From contig NZ_LR027880.1 of assembly GCF_900537995.1 (NCBI RefSeq), positions 4,071,501 to 4,135,500 of the forward strand: a DNA stretch of 64,000 nt. Direction: 5' to 3'. The notes under the pieces are model-generated. The model had not been told where the DNA came from, did no database searches, and saw nothing but the letters and a program-made list of their open reading frames with translations. This DNA comes from Roseburia intestinalis L1-82. Its GTDB lineage: Bacteria > Bacillota > Clostridia > Lachnospirales > Lachnospiraceae. The stretch's first letter is position 1. Every line of letters begins with the position of its first letter. The position numbers and the translations under genes are program-made. Below are positions 62,523 to 64,000 of the stretch, piece after piece.

Positions 62523-64000
62523 TTATTTCTTTGTTGTAACAGTCTTAGCTTTTGACCAGCCTGAATAAATCCTTATGGATTTGCCGTTAATCTTAACTGT
62601 CTTATAGGTGCGAACTCTTACATAATACTTTTTCTTGCCCGAAAGCTTTGAAATTTTCTTTGATACTGTTGTATTCTTGCCTACTGTTACGGTCTTAGCC
62701 TTGCTGAATTTACTTGAGGCACTGTACTGTACCTGATAGCCTGTTGTCTGTGTAGCCTGCTTCTTCCACTTTACTGTAAACTTCTTTGAACCTGCTTTAA
62801 GTGAGGAAATACTTGTTGCCTTTGGCTTGATTGTGAAATAAAGCGTCTTTGTTCCGCTGTATTTACCCTTAAAGGTAATCTTTACTGCGTACTTGCCAAC
62901 ATACTTTCTGCCTTTTGCATAAGACACAGTATAGTCAGTATTCTTAACAAGTGTCTTTCCTGTTCTGTCCTTAACAATAACCTTAGGTGTTCTAACCTTT
63001 CCGTTATATGTTAATGATGTTGCTTTAAGCTTTATGCTTGATGCCTTTGTTACGGTTTGCTTTGTGGTGTGGGCAATCTTAGCAATATTGCCCCAAGATG
63101 CAAGGTCGGTTATTTCCTTTGTACCGAGTACATCTTCATAGAACTTTCCACAACCTTCGCACTTGTAGTATGCTTCCTTACCGCTCTCTGTGCAGGTGGC
63201 AGCTTTCGCAGCAACCAAAGTCAGATTGTGAGTGTGCGGTACAGTTTTGTAATATCCGCAGGTGTCGCAAACATTGTCAGAACCGTAATCGTGAGCCGCT
63301 TCGTCCTTTTTGTCGTGGCAACGAGAACATTCATGCCAGTGGTTAGTATCATCAGACTTCCATTCTGTGCCTGCGGTATGTCCGGGAGCCGGAATCTTCA
63401 CACTGGTTTTATCGGTAATTTCTACCGATCCTGTTGCATCTGCGAACCACTTGTCACAGCCATCGCAGGTGTAGTATGCGGAATTGCCCGCAGTAGTGCA
63501 GGTGGCAGCTTTCGCAGCAACCAAAGTCAGATTGTGAGTGTGTTCTTCGTTTTTATTTTTGTAATAATATGTAACAACCGTTCCGTCCGAAACAATAGGC
63601 TTATTCAAGCCGTCAACCTTTATAAATTCATAATCATAAAGTGTTTTTGCCGGTGTTAAATCAAGCTTTGTGCCGTATGGCACGGTAAATGTTCCGCCGG
63701 CAGTGTTTGGAATTTCAGAGCCGTCCTCAAATTTATACTGAATTGAAACGGTTGTGTAGCGCTGTGTTTCCGTATTGTCGTCTGCAAGCACATTTCCGTT
63801 TTCATCGAGCACCTGAAATGCCACGGTATCGCCGCTCTTAAGCTGTGCATCAGACGGAATTTGATAAATAAGCGAGCAACTCTTTAAGCCTGAATTAAAG
63901 TCGCTTTTGATGTGATCCAAAGCACCGAGCGGCCAGAAATTTGCCTTATCATTCCAAACAGGAATGTCAAAGGTTTGTACTGTTTGAAGCGGATTCCCCG
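62523..64000 (-). CDS. large secreted repeat protein (N-terminus off window)
   Basis: At least 492 residues, open to the right edge. The visible order is: a beta-rich region, an InlB/MucBP-like segment (TVSIQYKFEDGSEIPNTAGG), two Cys-X-X-Cys repeats beginning HTHNLTLVAAKAATCT with CDGC and CEGC pairs, a central CSRC/CDTC unit, a bacterial Ig-like domain (LTYNGKVRTPKVIVKDRTGK), and a fibronectin type III domain ending GWSKAKTVTTKK. Such proteins are exported and bind glycans or other surfaces. The gene lies upstream of the sortase locus. It ends without its own sorting motif, unless the downstream fragment belongs to it. Confidence 0.85.
   Translation of the reverse strand, partial: GNPLQTVQTFDIPVWNDKANFWPLGALDHIKSDFNSGLKSCSLIYQIPSDAQLKSGDTVAFQVLDENGNVLADDNTETQRYTTVSIQYKFEDGSEIPNTAGGTFTVPYGTKLDLTPAKTLYDYEFIKVDGLNKPIVSDGTVVTYYYKNKNEEHTHNLTLVAAKAATCTTAGNSAYYTCDGCDKWFADATGSVEITDKTSVKIPAPGHTAGTEWKSDDTNHWHECSRCHDKKDEAAHDYGSDNVCDTCGYYKTVPHTHNLTLVAAKAATCTESGKEAYYKCEGCGKFYEDVLGTKEITDLASWGNIAKIAHTTKQTVTKASSIKLKATSLTYNGKVRTPKVIVKDRTGKTLVKNTDYTVSYAKGRKYVGKYAVKITFKGKYSGTKTLYFTIKPKATSISSLKAGSKKFTVKWKKQATQTTGYQVQYSASSKFSKAKTVTVGKNTTVSKKISKLSGKKKYYVRVRTYKTVKINGKSIRIYSGWSKAKTVTTKK
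63190..63542. repeat. 47-bp direct repeat in secreted protein gene
   Basis: The same 47 bases occur at 63190-63236 and 63496-63542, encoding the HTHNLTLVAAKAATC unit twice. It reflects duplicated protein repeats and is a possible site for recombination. Confidence 0.8.

Noticed and set aside
63057-63659. 200-codon plus-strand frame opposite the secreted repeat protein
   Set aside because: It is an antisense shadow created by the repeated coding sequence; no ribosome site or domain.
1-64000. Search for CRISPR arrays, tRNA and rRNA genes
   Set aside because: No regularly spaced repeats, and no cloverleaf or rRNA-like stretch was noticed by eye; a tool-based scan would be needed to exclude a tRNA fully.

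Overview
The window looks like chromosomal DNA of a low-GC, Gram-positive gut Clostridium relative, most likely a member of the Lachnospiraceae. The basis is AT-rich DNA, strong AGGAGG-type ribosome sites, a YesM/YesN-type two-component system beside an oligosaccharide ABC transporter, a bile salt hydrolase, a class B sortase, a lantibiotic-immunity-type transporter and secreted proteins of the fibronectin/Cys-X-X-Cys repeat kind. The genus cannot be fixed from the sequence. Nearly every gene is on the minus strand. No rRNA, tRNA or CRISPR array was seen.

Layout. 1-5.5 kb: end of an LTA-synthase-like sulfatase, a decayed hybrid kinase/response regulator pair, and a small gene with a MarR fragment that is a second copy of a locus at 16.2-16.8 kb. 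5.6-15.2 kb: a sugar-uptake operon (lipoprotein, two permeases, YesM-type kinase, YesN-type regulator, GH3 glucosidase); its kinase is broken by a 0.62-kb tandem duplication that looks like an assembly error. 15.4-16.1 kb: transposase remnant. 16.4-20.4 kb: heterodimeric ABC exporter plus MarR regulator behind a clear promoter/operator. 20.4-26.6 kb: a decayed TetR/ABC transporter locus split by an intact IS4-type element, with a hydrolase and a methyltransferase. 26.8-31.9 kb: an ester hydrolase / flavin ene-reductase / cation symporter operon with a divergent AraC regulator, possibly for dietary phenolic esters. 32-34.5 kb: IS630 relic, an AAA ATPase between two 41-bp inverted-repeat units, and a GH35-type C-terminal remnant. 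34.5-39 kb: a lantibiotic-immunity-like ABC transporter with its own kinase and regulator plus a 32-residue membrane peptide. 39-44 kb: nested mobile-element relics around an accessory FtsH and a bile salt hydrolase. 44-52.7 kb: membrane-lipid genes (CDP-alcohol phosphatidyltransferase, FUSC protein, two-component system, phospholipase-D protein, cardiolipin synthase) with a MarR/citrate synthase pair. 52.9-55.8 kb: a compact operon of small housekeeping or repair-type proteins. 55.9-60.7 kb: a type IIG restriction-modification gene truncated next to an IS110 element, then a WYL regulator. 60.7-64 kb: a class B sortase locus with a large secreted protein.

Themes. Two plausible functional islands are the phenolic-ester module (26.8-31.9 kb) and the bile/membrane-stress island (40.4-52.7 kb). 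Many genes are broken by single-base changes in short homopolymers (about 3786, 23610, 61485, 62363) and one duplicated copy carries eight one-base deletions and no substitutions, so some of the apparent pseudogenes may be sequencing or assembly errors rather than biology.
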